DNA of 64,000 bases from Variovorax sp. PBS-H4 (GTDB lineage: Bacteria > Pseudomonadota > Gammaproteobacteria > Burkholderiales > Burkholderiaceae_C). Of the stretch, positions 8,955-17,391 are shown one piece after another. Location of the stretch: contig NZ_LR594675.1 of the NCBI RefSeq assembly GCF_901827205.1, forward strand, positions 4,774,001-4,838,000, written 5' to 3'. How positions within the stretch are numbered: position 1 is the stretch's first letter; every line of letters starts with the position of its first letter. The notes beneath the pieces were generated by a model. That model was not told where the DNA came from. It was given only the letters and a program-made list of their open reading frames with translations, and searched no databases. Made by a program: the position numbers and the translations under genes.

Positions 8955-9338
8955 CTAGGCGACTTCGAAGGTGCCCGGCTCGCGCGCCAGAGCACCGAGC
9001 AGGGTCTGGACCTCGGGACTCGGCGCCTGCGCCGGCTGCAGGGCGCCGAGCATGCGCGCCAACGTCTCGGCATGCGGCAGCACGGGCCCGAGGAAGCGGG
9101 TGCCGGACCCGTCGGCGACCAGCAAGGTGGGAAAGGTCTCGACGTCGAAGTCGTCGGCCAGCTCGGCATGGTCTTCGATGTCGACCCAGGCGAAGCGGAA
9201 CCGCGGATGGGCGCGTGCCACCTGCTCGAACAGGGGCCGGTACTCGCGGCAGGCGCCGCACCATTCGGCACAGAGGCAGACGACCCAAAGGGTGTCGCCG
9301 GCGGCTCGCAGGGTCTCGGGTGTGGCGGAAGCGTTCAA
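8955..9338 (-). CDS. Thioredoxin-family protein
   Basis: A thioredoxin-fold protein of about 127 residues. The redox motif is WCGAC in VCLCAEWCGACREYRPLF, followed by VDIEDHAELADDFDVETFPTLLV, which contains the cis-proline (FPTL) of thioredoxins. No export signal is seen, so it probably works as a cytoplasmic thiol-disulfide or chaperone-like protein. No ATG lies in a sensible place: candidates are a TTG at 9338 and, four codons upstream, an ATT at 9350. I chose the TTG, but the true start is uncertain. The upstream gene (YihY) ends at 9373, so these minus-strand genes are likely co-transcribed. Confidence 0.8.
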   Translation of the reverse strand: MNASATPETLRAAGDTLWVVCLCAEWCGACREYRPLFEQVARAHPRFRFAWVDIEDHAELADDFDVETFPTLLVADGSGTRFLGPVLPHAETLARMLGALQPAQAPSPEVQTLLGALAREPGTFEVA

Positions 9339-9372
9339 GGTCGAATGAATGAGGTGGAGCGGACCGCCGCCA

Positions 9373-10581
9373 TTATCGGCAAGGCAGCACATCCTGCAGC
9401 AGCAGCGTGCGCAAGGGGCCTCGCTGCCACAGGTTTTCGAGAGGCGGCGACCGCGGCACCAGCAATTGCACGAGCAGCGGCTCGAGCGAGGTGCGGCCGG
9501 GGTCGGCCAGCAGCACGTAGCGTGGATCCTCGTCCTCCGGCTCTTCGGCCAGCGGCCCGATCCAGTCGAGCGCGACCAGCGTCTCCAGCACCGGCGCCAG
9601 CTGCAGCGCATCGACCCGCATCCGCGCCACCAGCTCGGCCGCACCCAGGCCCCTGGCGGGCGTGGCCTTCGCCAGCGCGAGCTGCTGCAGCGCCTCCACC
9701 GCCAGCTGCAAGGGCCAGCCGGGCATGCCGCCGCGCCGCGCCACGCCGCTCAGCAGGCTGGGCAGGTAGGCCGCGATCACCGCACCCAGCAGCACGATGA
9801 CCCAGGCGACATAGATCCACACCAGCAGGATCGGCACGGTCGCGAAGGCGCCGTAGAGCACCGAGTAGGTGGGCACCAGGCTCAGGTAATAGGCGAGCAC
9901 CCGCTTGGCGATCTCGATGGCGGCGGCCACGAAGAAGCCGCCGGCCCACGCATGGGCCCACTTGACGTGCGTGTTGGGCACGTAGTGGTAAAGCGAGGCC
10001 ATCCCGCCCGCCAGCAGCACGAATTCGAAGGTGTCGAACGCCAGCTTGAGCATGTCGCGCCCGCCGACCCACTCGCGCGAGACCGAAAAGACGTAGGCCG
10101 TGGTGCTCAGGCTCAGCGCCAGCACCAGCGGCCCGAGCGTGATGGCCGCCCAATAGACCAGCACCCGCTGCGCGAAAGGCCGCGGTGTGCGCACGCGCCA
10201 GATGCTGTTGAGCGTCTTGTCGATGGTGAGGATCAGCGCGATGGCCGTGACCAGCAGCACCAGCAGGCCCGCGACGCCCAGTCCGCTGGCCTTGCTGGCG
10301 AACTGGTTGAGGTAGCCCAGCACCTGGCGCGCGATGTTGTCGGGGATCAGGCTCTCGATCAGCCAGCGCTGCACCCGCACCTGCATGGTCGCGAACATCG
10401 GGAACACCGTGAACAGCGCCAGCGCCAGGGTGAAGAAGGGCACCATCGCGATGGTGGTGGTGAAGGTCAGGCTGCTGGCAGTCAGGCTCAGCCGGTCCTT
10501 GCGGAAACGCTCGCCCAGCACCGCGGCCGTGTTGCCCCAGGGAAAATGCGAAAGATCCCTCCAGAGTTGGCGGCGATTCAT
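9373..10581 (-). CDS. YihY/UPF0761 (BrkB-like) inner-membrane protein
   Basis: A 402-residue integral membrane protein of the YihY/BrkB family. The N-terminal 280 residues carry about six hydrophobic segments, with the family block DRLSLTASSLTFTTTIAMVPFF near residue 28. The C-terminal 120 residues are soluble and resemble a winged-helix-like tail found in long family members. The old view that it is RNase BN has been withdrawn; the function is unknown, possibly transport or envelope-related. The ATG at 10581 is preferred; another in-frame ATG lies 12 bp upstream at 10593. The gene diverges from the DUF2069 gene. Confidence 0.85.
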   Translation of the reverse strand: MNRRQLWRDLSHFPWGNTAAVLGERFRKDRLSLTASSLTFTTTIAMVPFFTLALALFTVFPMFATMQVRVQRWLIESLIPDNIARQVLGYLNQFASKASGLGVAGLLVLLVTAIALILTIDKTLNSIWRVRTPRPFAQRVLVYWAAITLGPLVLALSLSTTAYVFSVSREWVGGRDMLKLAFDTFEFVLLAGGMASLYHYVPNTHVKWAHAWAGGFFVAAAIEIAKRVLAYYLSLVPTYSVLYGAFATVPILLVWIYVAWVIVLLGAVIAAYLPSLLSGVARRGGMPGWPLQLAVEALQQLALAKATPARGLGAAELVARMRVDALQLAPVLETLVALDWIGPLAEEPEDEDPRYVLLADPGRTSLEPLLVQLLVPRSPPLENLWQRGPLRTLLLQDVLPCR

Positions 10582-10666
10582 GGCGGCTATCATGCCATCG
10601 GGTCCCGCGCCAGCCCGGCGCCGCACGCCCGCCGTTGCCCCCGTAGCACCCGTTCCCTGCCCCGCC

Positions 10667-11065
10667 GTGACCGCACCCGCCATCCCCTCCTCCGTCTCCG
10701 CCACGCGCTGGCTCGCCGTCGCCAGCCTGGCCGGGCTGATCGCGCTCGGGCTGGCCTGGGAGCTGTGGCTGGCGCCGCTGCGGCCGGGCGGCTCCTGGCT
10801 CGCGCTGAAGGTCCTGCCGCTGGTCGTGCCGCTCGCCGGCCTGCTGAAGAACCGGATGTACACCTACCGCTGGGTCAGCCTGCTGGTCTGGCTCTATTTC
10901 ACCGAGGGCGTGGTGCGTGCGTGGAGCGACCTCGACGGCACCGGCCGCGCGCTGGCGCTGGGCGAGGTCGTGCTGTGCCTGGCGCTGTTCGGAGCCTGTG
11001 CGTGGCACGTGCGCCTGCGGCTGCGTCTCGCGCGGGCCCGCGCGCTGGAAGGCGTTGCGCCATGA
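10667..11065 (+). CDS. DUF2069 small membrane protein
   Basis: A protein of about 132 residues with four predicted membrane segments (around residues 12-32, 40-57, 65-82 and 95-115) and the DUF2069 hallmark GLLKNRMYTYRWVSLLVWLYFTEG. The family is made of small inner-membrane proteins of unknown role. The chosen start is the GTG at 10667 (MTAPAIPSS); an in-frame ATG upstream at 10592 would add a Pro/Ala-rich extension overlapping the divergent YihY start and is less likely. It is followed after 58 bp by the FAD-linked dehydrogenase gene. Confidence 0.72.
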   Translation: MTAPAIPSSVSATRWLAVASLAGLIALGLAWELWLAPLRPGGSWLALKVLPLVVPLAGLLKNRMYTYRWVSLLVWLYFTEGVVRAWSDLDGTGRALALGEVVLCLALFGACAWHVRLRLRLARARALEGVAP

Positions 11066-11123
11066 ACAGCCGGGCCGCTCTCGAATCCAGCAGCACCGTG
11101 CTGCGTCGTCCGGAAGTTACCCC

Positions 11124-12545
11124 ATGAGCGATCTACTCATCGACACACTGCGCGCCGTGGTCGGCGCCGCCAACGTCCTGACCGACGGCGACCTCGGCGC
11201 CTGGGAACAGGACTGGCGCAAGCGCTCCCGCGGCAAGGCGCTGGCCGTGGTGCGGCCCGGCAGCACCCAGCAGGTGGCGGAGGTGGTAAAGGCCTGCGCC
11301 GCCACGGGCCGGGCGATCGTGCCGCAGGGCGGCAACACCGGCCTCGCGGTCGGCTCGATTCCGGACGAGAGCGGCACCCAGGTCGTGCTGAGCCTGCAGC
11401 GCATGAACGCCATTCGCGGCATCGATGCTGCCAACCTCACGATGACGGTGGACGCCGGCTGCGTGCTGCAGACCTTGCAGGAGACGGCCGAGAAGGCGGG
11501 CTTCCTGTTCCCGCTGAGCCTGGCGGCCGAGGGCAGCTGCACCATCGGCGGCAACCTCGCGACCAATGCCGGCGGGACGCAGGTGCTGCGCTACGGCAAC
11601 GCGCGCGAGCTGTGCCTGGGCCTGGAAGTGGTAACGCCGCAGGGCGAGGTCTGGGAAGGCACCAGCGGCCTGCGCAAGGACAACACCGGCTACGACCTGC
11701 GCGACCTGATGATCGGCAGCGAAGGCACGCTGGGCATCATCACCGCCGCCACCCTGAAGCTCTATCCGCTGCCGGCCGCGCGGCTGACCGCCTGGGCGGC
11801 CGTGCCCACGCTGGAGCACGCCGTCGAGCTGCTGGGCCTGGCCCACAAGCGCCTGGGCGCGGGCCTCACCGGCTTCGAGGTGATGGGCCGCTTTGCCCTC
11901 AGTCTGGTGGCCAAGCACTTTCCCGCCCTGCGCGTGCCCTTCCTCGAGGACGACGGCGTGCCCTACTGCGTGCTGCTCGAGAACTCGGACAACGAGTCGG
12001 AAGACCATGCCCGCGCCCGCTTCGAGGCCCTGCTAGAAACCGCCTTCGAGGCGGGATGCGTCAGCGACGCGGTGGTCGCCGAGAACCTGACGCAGGCGCA
12101 CCAGCTCTGGCACGTGCGCGAGAGCATCCCGCTGGCGCAGGCCGAGGAAGGGCTCAACATCAAGCACGACATCTCGATACCGGTCTCGCGCATCCCTGCC
12201 TTCGTGGAAGAGACGGATGCATTGCTCGAAGACGCGCTGCCCGGTGTGCGGCTGGTGAACTTCGGCCACCTCGGGGATGGCAACCTGCACTACAACGTGC
12301 AGGCGCCGGCGGGTGCCCACAACGGCGACTTCCTGCGCGACCATGAGGCTCGCATCAACGCACTGGTCTACGAGGCCGTCCGCCGGTTCGAGGGTTCCTT
12401 CTCGGCCGAGCACGGCGTCGGCTCGCTCAAGGTCGAGACGCTCGAGAAGCACAAGTCGCCGGTGGCGCTCGAGATGATGCGCGCCATCAAGCGCGGGCTG
12501 GACCCGCAGAACCTGCTGAATCCGGGGCGGGTGATTCGGATCTAA
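11124..12545 (+). CDS. FAD-linked D-2-hydroxyacid dehydrogenase (GlcD/D2HGDH family)
   Basis: A 473-residue flavoenzyme of the vanillyl-alcohol-oxidase fold. The FAD domain is marked by PQGGNTGLAVGS (about residue 70) and the C-terminal FAD-oxidase domain by NFGHLGDGNLHYN, whose two histidines bind a metal in D-2-hydroxyglutarate and D-lactate dehydrogenases. The protein ends with the usual LLNPGRV. The expected reaction is oxidation of a D-2-hydroxyacid (D-2-hydroxyglutarate, D-lactate or glycolate) with electrons passed to a flavoprotein or quinone. It stands alone without glcE/glcF, which favours the D2HGDH or DLD type. It is followed after 22 bp by thyA, so read-through is plausible. Confidence 0.9.
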   Translation: MSDLLIDTLRAVVGAANVLTDGDLGAWEQDWRKRSRGKALAVVRPGSTQQVAEVVKACAATGRAIVPQGGNTGLAVGSIPDESGTQVVLSLQRMNAIRGIDAANLTMTVDAGCVLQTLQETAEKAGFLFPLSLAAEGSCTIGGNLATNAGGTQVLRYGNARELCLGLEVVTPQGEVWEGTSGLRKDNTGYDLRDLMIGSEGTLGIITAATLKLYPLPAARLTAWAAVPTLEHAVELLGLAHKRLGAGLTGFEVMGRFALSLVAKHFPALRVPFLEDDGVPYCVLLENSDNESEDHARARFEALLETAFEAGCVSDAVVAENLTQAHQLWHVRESIPLAQAEEGLNIKHDISIPVSRIPAFVEETDALLEDALPGVRLVNFGHLGDGNLHYNVQAPAGAHNGDFLRDHEARINALVYEAVRRFEGSFSAEHGVGSLKVETLEKHKSPVALEMMRAIKRGLDPQNLLNPGRVIRI

Positions 12546-12567
12546 AGCAAGGCAGAATTCTTCCGAC

Positions 12568-13401
12568 ATGACCCCACGCCCCACCCGCTCCCAATACGAA
12601 GACTTCATGCGCCACGTCGACACCCACGGCGTGCACAAGAGCGACCGCACCGGCACCGGCACCAAGAGCGTGTTCGGCTACCAGATGCGCTTCGACCTGG
12701 CCGAAGGCTTCCCGCTGGTCACCACCAAGAAGGTGCACCTCCGGTCCATCATCCAGGAGCTGCTGTGGTTCCTGACCGGCTCGAGCAACAACAACTGGCT
12801 CAAGGAGCGCGGCGTCACCATCTGGGACGAATGGGCGCGCGAGGACGGCGACCTGGGCCCGGTCTACGGCGTGCAGTGGCGCAGCTGGCCGACGCCGGAC
12901 GGCGGCCATGTCGATCAGATCCAGCAGGTCATCGACACGCTCAGGAACAACCCCGACTCGCGCCGCATCATCGTCAGCGCGTGGAACGTCGCCGACCTGT
13001 CGAAGATGGCGCTGATGCCCTGCCATGCCTTCTTCCAGTTCTACGTGGCCCCGCCGCAAGCGCCGGGCGAGCGTGGCAAGCTGAGCTGCCAGCTCTACCA
13101 GCGCAGCGCCGACATCTTCCTGGGCGTGCCCTTCAACATCGCGAGCTACGCACTGCTCACCCACATGGTTGCGCAGCAGTGCGACCTGGATGTGGGGGAC
13201 TTCATCTGGACCGGTGGCGACTGCCACATCTACAGCAACCATGCCGAGCAGGTGGCGCTGCAGCTCAGCCGCACGCCCTACCCCTACCCGACGCTCGTCA
13301 TCAAGCGCAAGCCCGCTTCGATCTTCGACTACGCGTACGAGGATTTCGAAGTGGTGGACTACCGGCACCACGACGCCATCAAGGCGCCCGTCGCCGTCTA
13401 G
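12568..13401 (+). CDS. thyA: Thymidylate synthase
   Basis: A 277-residue ThyA. It converts dUMP to dTMP with methylene-tetrahydrofolate. The catalytic cysteine is in LMPCHAFFQFYV, the folate and dUMP site in DLGPVYGVQWRSW, the four-arginine region in DSRRIIVSAWN, and the C-terminus is intact (KAPVAV). It is slightly longer than the E. coli enzyme because of a short insert after the active-site strand (PPQAPGERG). It is followed 15 bp later by folA, the classic pairing, since ThyA produces the dihydrofolate that FolA reduces. Confidence 0.98.
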   Translation: MTPRPTRSQYEDFMRHVDTHGVHKSDRTGTGTKSVFGYQMRFDLAEGFPLVTTKKVHLRSIIQELLWFLTGSSNNNWLKERGVTIWDEWAREDGDLGPVYGVQWRSWPTPDGGHVDQIQQVIDTLRNNPDSRRIIVSAWNVADLSKMALMPCHAFFQFYVAPPQAPGERGKLSCQLYQRSADIFLGVPFNIASYALLTHMVAQQCDLDVGDFIWTGGDCHIYSNHAEQVALQLSRTPYPYPTLVIKRKPASIFDYAYEDFEVVDYRHHDAIKAPVAV

Positions 13402-13416
13402 CAACCGGGAGCAGCC

Positions 13417-13917
13417 ATGGCCACTCGCATCAACCTCATCCTCGCCCGTGCAGCCAACGGTGTGATCGGTCACGAAGGTTCCATGCCCTGGCACCTGCCC
13501 GAGGACATGGCCCACTTCAAGAAGCAGACCGCAGGCGCGCCGGTGATCATGGGCCGCAGGACCTGGGACTCGGTGCCGCCGCGCTTTCGTCCGCTCTCGG
13601 GACGGCGCAACATCGTGATCACCCGGCAGCCGGATTGGCAAGCCGAGGGCGCCGAACGTGCCGCCAGCCTGCAAGAGGCCCTGACCCGCTGCGAGGCGAC
13701 GCAAGAGCCGGAAGTGTGGGTGATCGGCGGCGCGCAGATCTACGCCGAAGCGGAGCCGCTCGCGCACCGTGCCCTGGTGACCGAGATCGGGCGCGACTTC
13801 GAGGGCGACGCCTGGGCGCCGCGCTTCGACGTTTCGTGGCGCGAGACGGCGCGCGAGTCGCATGTCTCGTCGAACGGGCTGCCGTACAGCTTCATCACGC
13901 TCGAACGGCCCGAGTAG
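13417..13917 (+). CDS. folA: Dihydrofolate reductase
   Basis: A 166-residue DHFR reducing dihydrofolate to tetrahydrofolate with NADPH. The N-terminal block GVIGHEGSMPWHLPEDMAHFK contains the Met20-loop and the acidic residue (Glu-Asp) of the active site; PVIMGRRTWDS and the NADPH-binding WVIGGAQIY follow. The gene is in an operon-like pair with thyA. Its stop codon (13915-13917) is only 5 bp from the left inverted repeat of a dispersed element, which may supply its transcription end. Confidence 0.97.
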   Translation: MATRINLILARAANGVIGHEGSMPWHLPEDMAHFKKQTAGAPVIMGRRTWDSVPPRFRPLSGRRNIVITRQPDWQAEGAERAASLQEALTRCEATQEPEVWVIGGAQIYAEAEPLAHRALVTEIGRDFEGDAWAPRFDVSWRETARESHVSSNGLPYSFITLERPE

Positions 13918-13922
13918 GGTAC

Positions 13923-14156
13923 GTGCGGGGCGGCGTGCCTCTATGGCGCCGAGAAGCGCAGTGCAGCCGGCCGGCACGCCTGCCGAAGGACAGGTGTGCT
14001 TCGTGATCTGACTTGCCGCGGCTGTCTGAGCAGAGTGAACGAAGTGAACGTCGCGAGTTCCGCGGCAGGCCGGTTGCGCGAGCATCGCAGGGAACTCGGC
14101 GCAAGGCGCCGACCGCCACGGTGGCACGCCGCCCCGCACACCCGCGGGTGCCTTTG
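13923..14156. repeat. Inverted-repeat element, copy 1 (MITE-like or large hairpin)
   Basis: The left end GTGCGGGGCGGCGTGCC (13923-13939) is perfectly complementary to the right end at 14123-14139. The 217-bp core is nearly identical to a second copy at 23900-24116; I see only a few substitutions. Inside are further arms, for example CCGCGGCAG pairing with CTTGCCGCGG, and a CGGCGC/GCGCCG hairpin near 14095. Right of the core, GGTGCCTTTGC (to 14156) matches the outer arm of copy 2, while the corresponding left outer arm is missing next to folA. Short open frames inside exist on both strands but look like by-products. No transposase is present. Confidence 0.85.
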
Positions 14157-14186
14157 CAGCGCGCACGGCCCCTTTTGACCCAGGAA

Positions 14187-14507
14187 TCAAACCAGCGACA
14201 GATACACCCGCCCGCCTTCGATCTTCACCGGATAGCAGCGCAGATCCTCGGTGACCGGTGCGCACAGCGCCTTGCCGTTGCGCACGTCGAATTTGCCCTG
14301 GTGCAGCGGGCATTCGATCTCGTGCCCTTCGAGAAAGCCGTCGCACAGCCGCGCCTGGCCGTGGGTGCAGGTGTTGCTGGTGGCGAAGATCTCGCCATCG
14401 ACGCTGTAGAGCGCGATGTCCAGCCCCTGGACCTCGACGCCCATGACGTCGTCCGCCGGGAGCTCTTCGACGGCAGCGGCGTCGATCCAGTCGGTGATGT
14501 TGCTCAT
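14187..14507 (-). CDS. nagAb: Rieske-type ferredoxin of salicylate 5-hydroxylase-like system (NagAb-like)
   Basis: A 106-residue [2Fe-2S] Rieske ferredoxin that carries electrons from the reductase to the terminal oxygenase. The cluster ligands are visible as CTH (about residue 47) and CPLH, separated by ARLCDGFLEGHEIE, and the rest (GKALCAPVTEDLRCYPVKIE) closely resembles NagAb of Ralstonia sp. U2 as I remember it. It is the last gene of the set reductase-large-small-ferredoxin, the same order as nagAa-nagG-nagH-nagAb. It starts 27 bp after the small-subunit gene, with a GGAG ribosome binding site. Confidence 0.9.
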   Translation of the reverse strand: MSNITDWIDAAAVEELPADDVMGVEVQGLDIALYSVDGEIFATSNTCTHGQARLCDGFLEGHEIECPLHQGKFDVRNGKALCAPVTEDLRCYPVKIEGGRVYLSLV

Positions 14508-14533
14508 GTTCTCTCCTGGGGGCGTCCGCCGTT

Positions 14534-15013
14534 TCAGATCGGATAGATGATGGAGTTCGGGATCATTTCGCTGTCGTACACCACCAGCCGCGACGCGAAC
14601 TTCAGCCCCTCCGGCCGCCTCACCACGGTGTCGATGTAGCGGCCCACGTTGAACACCGTCGACAGCTCGCTCAGCTTGGTGCGGAACACCGCGTAGTTGG
14701 CCTCGCTGTGGATGGTGCCGTCGGCGTCGACCTGGTGCACGAGCGGCTGGCCGACCACGTGGCGCTGGTAATAGGGGTCGTGGAACAGCGTCTCGCGAAT
14801 GCCGTAGACCCGGTCCTCCAGCATGCCCCGGCTCTCGAAGGACAGGGTGGCCAGCGGCAGGCCGCGCTCGTGGTTCTCGCGCGGCTGCAGGCGGTAGCTG
14901 CATTCTTCGATGAAGAAGGCCGGCCAAAGGTCCCAGTTGCCGGAATCGACGGCGCGCGCATAGTCGGCGTAGAGCTGATTGAGCGCGAAGTAGTCCTCGA
15001 AGCGCAGGGTCAT
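14534..15013 (-). CDS. nagH: Small (beta) subunit of salicylate 5-hydroxylase-like oxygenase (NagH-like)
   Basis: About 159 residues with the ring-hydroxylating dioxygenase beta-subunit (SnoaL-like) fold. Sequence landmarks are YADYARAVDSGNWDLWPAFF, LQPRENHERGLPLATL and the C-terminal YDSEMIPNSIIYPI, all strongly reminiscent of NagH. The beta subunit has no redox centre; it stabilises the oxygenase and shapes the substrate pocket. The start is ambiguous: an ATG at 15019 overlaps the large-subunit stop (ATGA), but the ATG at 15013 has a properly spaced GGAGG, so I use the latter. It is co-transcribed and translationally coupled with the large subunit. Confidence 0.9.
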   Translation of the reverse strand: MTLRFEDYFALNQLYADYARAVDSGNWDLWPAFFIEECSYRLQPRENHERGLPLATLSFESRGMLEDRVYGIRETLFHDPYYQRHVVGQPLVHQVDADGTIHSEANYAVFRTKLSELSTVFNVGRYIDTVVRRPEGLKFASRLVVYDSEMIPNSIIYPI

Positions 15014-15015
15014 GG

Positions 15016-16281
15016 TCATGCCTCCATCACCTCGCGCCAATACTTGTACATGCCGCGGATCAGCGTCTCGGTCACCATGTGGTCGGTGTCCTCCACCTCG
15101 CGGCCGCCCAGCTCGGCCAGCGTGCGGTGGTAGGGCTTCTGCTCGAAGCCCTGCTGCGAGAACTCGATCACCTCGCCGTCGTCCGCCGATACGAAGCCAG
15201 CCGGCCCGAACAGGTTGGCCTGGCGCAGGCGGCGCTGCTGCATTTCCTCGCTGTCGTCCTCGAAGCCGAAGTGCGTCCACACGAAATCGAAGGCGTCGTG
15301 GCCCACCGGCTGGATGTGGCGCGTCGAGACGCTGTTGACCTGCTGCTGCAGGATCACGCTCGGGAACAGCGTCGTCATCACCGCCGTCGGGCCGCCCCAC
15401 CACGACTCGGGCACGATGTCCAGGAAGCGCGGGTCCTTCAGCTGCATGCTCTCCTTGAAACTGGAGACCTGCGTGACCTGGGCTGCCTTGCCCGCGCTGC
15501 CCCGCGTCGAGATCATGGCGGCGTGGCGGCCGCGCGCGTCCATCTTCAGCTCCGACTTGTTGTCCGCGCGCCAGAGCCCGAAGGTCACGAACCAGGTGTG
15601 CAGCAGGCCGGGGTGGTACGGATCCTTGATGTTTTCCTGCATCAGCTTCCAGTTGCCTGGAATTCGCTGGCGGTTGTAGCCGAGGATCTTCAGTTTTCGG
15701 CCATTGAAGAGCCGATCGAAGTAGTGCAGGATCGCCGGCCCCATGAAGTTCTCCAGCGACTCGACTTCATGGTCGAAGGACGCGAAGACCACCCCTCCGC
15801 GCGTGGCCACCTTGAGCTTGTTGAGGCTGTTCTCCTCCACCTTGAAGTCCGCAGGCATGCCGCCGTGGACCTTGCCGTCCTGCTTCACGCCGCGGCGGAA
15901 GGGCACGCCCTGCAGGTCGCCCTTCAAGGTGTAGTTCCACTGGTGGTAGGGGCAGACGAACTCCTTGCGGTTGCCCTGCCGCCCGCGGCAGAAGCGCATG
16001 CCGCGGTGCGCGCAGACGTTCTCCACCACGTTGATGCCGCCTTCGGCGTCCCGCACCATGATCACGGAGCGTTCGCCGATCGCCGTGCGCTTGAAGTCGC
16101 CTGCGTTCGGGATCTCCGCCTCCAGGCCAACGTAGCACCAATGCTTGCTGTAGAAGAAGCGCTCCAGCTCCTTCTTGTGCTGGTCCTCGCCGATATAGGC
16201 CATGAAGGGAATGCGGCTGGTCTTCTCCGACTCCCAGCGCAGCTCGCGCGGGAAGACGGTCGAGGGATTGGCGTTCGTCAT
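15016..16281 (-). CDS. nagG: Large (alpha) subunit of salicylate 5-hydroxylase-like Rieske oxygenase (NagG-like)
   Basis: A 421-residue Rieske non-heme iron oxygenase. The Rieske cluster ligands are Cys90-x-His92 and Cys110-x2-His113; the mononuclear iron site is in DPYHPGLLH, with His223 and His228. Long stretches (GDFKRTAIGERSVIMVRD, ENIKDPYHPGLLHTWF, RLRQANLFGPAGFVSADDGE) recall NagG of Ralstonia sp. U2, which adds one hydroxyl group to salicylate at C5 to make gentisate. The operon order is also the nag order. Salicylate or a ring-substituted salicylate is thus the best-supported substrate; anthranilate is an alternative. No gentisate dioxygenase gene is in the window. The ATG at 16281 has an AAAGGAGA ribosome binding site. 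Confidence 0.9.
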   Translation of the reverse strand: MTNANPSTVFPRELRWESEKTSRIPFMAYIGEDQHKKELERFFYSKHWCYVGLEAEIPNAGDFKRTAIGERSVIMVRDAEGGINVVENVCAHRGMRFCRGRQGNRKEFVCPYHQWNYTLKGDLQGVPFRRGVKQDGKVHGGMPADFKVEENSLNKLKVATRGGVVFASFDHEVESLENFMGPAILHYFDRLFNGRKLKILGYNRQRIPGNWKLMQENIKDPYHPGLLHTWFVTFGLWRADNKSELKMDARGRHAAMISTRGSAGKAAQVTQVSSFKESMQLKDPRFLDIVPESWWGGPTAVMTTLFPSVILQQQVNSVSTRHIQPVGHDAFDFVWTHFGFEDDSEEMQQRRLRQANLFGPAGFVSADDGEVIEFSQQGFEQKPYHRTLAELGGREVEDTDHMVTETLIRGMYKYWREVMEA

Positions 16282-16308
16282 GAGGTCTCCTTTCTTCTGG
16301 TCATTGCG

Positions 16309-17304
16309 TCAGGTCGCCTGGGGATAGAAGGCGTCGGCATGGATCTTCTCGATGGGCAGCCCGCGCTCCTCGAGCAGCAGCGTGACGGCCTCGACCATCG
16401 GTGGTGAACCGCACAGATAGGCACGCCATCCGTCGAAGCCGGTGGGCCAATCGGCACGGATGGCATCGGTGATCAGACCCTGGCGCATGCCCGGGCGCAT
16501 CGGCCCGGTAACGCCGACCACATGCACCTTCAGTGCCGGATGCAGCGCCTGCAGCTCGCGCAGCTCCTCGAGTCCGTACACGTCGGCGTCGGCGCGCACG
16601 CCGAAGTACAAGTGAATGGGGTTGGGCATGCCGGCCTCGACCGCACCGCGCACGATCGCCAGCACCGGCGCCAGCCCCGTGCCGCCGGCTGCGCACAGGA
16701 TGGGGCCCTCGTGCCGTGTGCGCAGGTAGGCGGCTCCCATCGGCCCGCTGACGCGCACCGCGTCGCCCTGCTTGAGCTTCTCGAACACGTAGTCGGTGAC
16801 GCGGCCACCCGGCACGCGCCGCACATGGAACTCCAGCTCGGCGTCGCGGCTCGTGCGCGCCATCGAATACGGCCGCGCATGCTCGGGCGCGAACTGCAGC
16901 TGCGCGTACTGCCCCGGTGAAAAGGACAGCGGCTTGGCCGGTTTCAGGCGCAGCCTGCGGATGTCGTGGGTGAGGACGTCGATGCCTGCGATCGTGGCCT
17001 TGACGATGCGTGCCGGGTGCACCACCACTTCGTCGGGCTCGGGGATTTCGATCGTGCAGCTTTCGGTCAGCGTGCTCTGGCAGGCCAGCACGTGGTGCTC
17101 GCGCGGGCCGTCGGGCCGCATCGCGCCCGGCCCGGGCCCGCCATCGAGCAGCTTGCCTTCGAGCAGCTTGCAGCGGCAGGTGCCGCAGCGCCCCGCCATG
17201 CAGCTGTACGAGACCGGCACCTGGTGCTCGCGCAACACCTCGAGCAGGTTCGCGCCGGGGCGAACGTCGAGGGTGCGGCCCAGGGGGCGGATGTGCAGGT
17301 CCAT
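16309..17304 (-). CDS. nagAa: Ferredoxin reductase of the Rieske system (NagAa-like)
   Basis: A 331-residue NAD(P)H-ferredoxin reductase. An N-terminal plant-type [2Fe-2S] domain (ligands in SCMAGRCGTCRC and a later Cys in VLACQS) is followed by an FAD-binding domain (ARPYSMA) and an NAD-binding domain (GGTGLAPVLAIVRGA), ending HADAFYPQAT. The arrangement and sequence match NagAa/NdoR-type reductases. The ATG at 17304 gives the family N-terminus (MDLHIRPLGRTLDV); another ATG lies at 17316. It is the promoter-proximal gene of the oxygenase operon, divergent from the NahR-like regulator with only about 90 bp between them. Confidence 0.9.
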   Translation of the reverse strand: MDLHIRPLGRTLDVRPGANLLEVLREHQVPVSYSCMAGRCGTCRCKLLEGKLLDGGPGPGAMRPDGPREHHVLACQSTLTESCTIEIPEPDEVVVHPARIVKATIAGIDVLTHDIRRLRLKPAKPLSFSPGQYAQLQFAPEHARPYSMARTSRDAELEFHVRRVPGGRVTDYVFEKLKQGDAVRVSGPMGAAYLRTRHEGPILCAAGGTGLAPVLAIVRGAVEAGMPNPIHLYFGVRADADVYGLEELRELQALHPALKVHVVGVTGPMRPGMRQGLITDAIRADWPTGFDGWRAYLCGSPPMVEAVTLLLEERGLPIEKIHADAFYPQAT

Positions 17305-17362
17305 GGCGCCGATCATCGGCCTGGGCTACACATTGGCCAATAGAATCTCGTGAATTCGCCGA

Positions 17363-17377
17363 ATCACTGCCGTGAAT
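17363..17377 (-). promoter_or_regulatory. NahR/NagR-type operator
   Basis: Read on the minus strand the site is ATTCACGGCAGTGAT. The NahR-binding consensus I recall is ATTCACGCT-N2-TGAT, so everything but the CT pair fits. It lies between the divergent NahR-like regulator (start 17392) and the reductase gene (start 17304), where an activator for the oxygenase operon should bind and where the regulator would control itself. A perfect 10-bp palindrome, ATTGGCCAAT, follows at 17332-17341. The short distance to the reductase start implies a very short or absent leader. Confidence 0.7.
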
Positions 17378-17391
17378 AAAGGGTGCGCCGC

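Noticed and set aside
9349..11127. 592-codon plus-strand frame opposite the YihY gene
   Set aside because: The composition is low complexity (Gln, Arg, His) and the other strand encodes a recognisable membrane protein.
13941..14141. Short open frames inside the inverted-repeat element (also in copy 2)
   Set aside because: They are conserved only because the DNA is repeated; they have no ribosome binding site or domain and occur in several frames.
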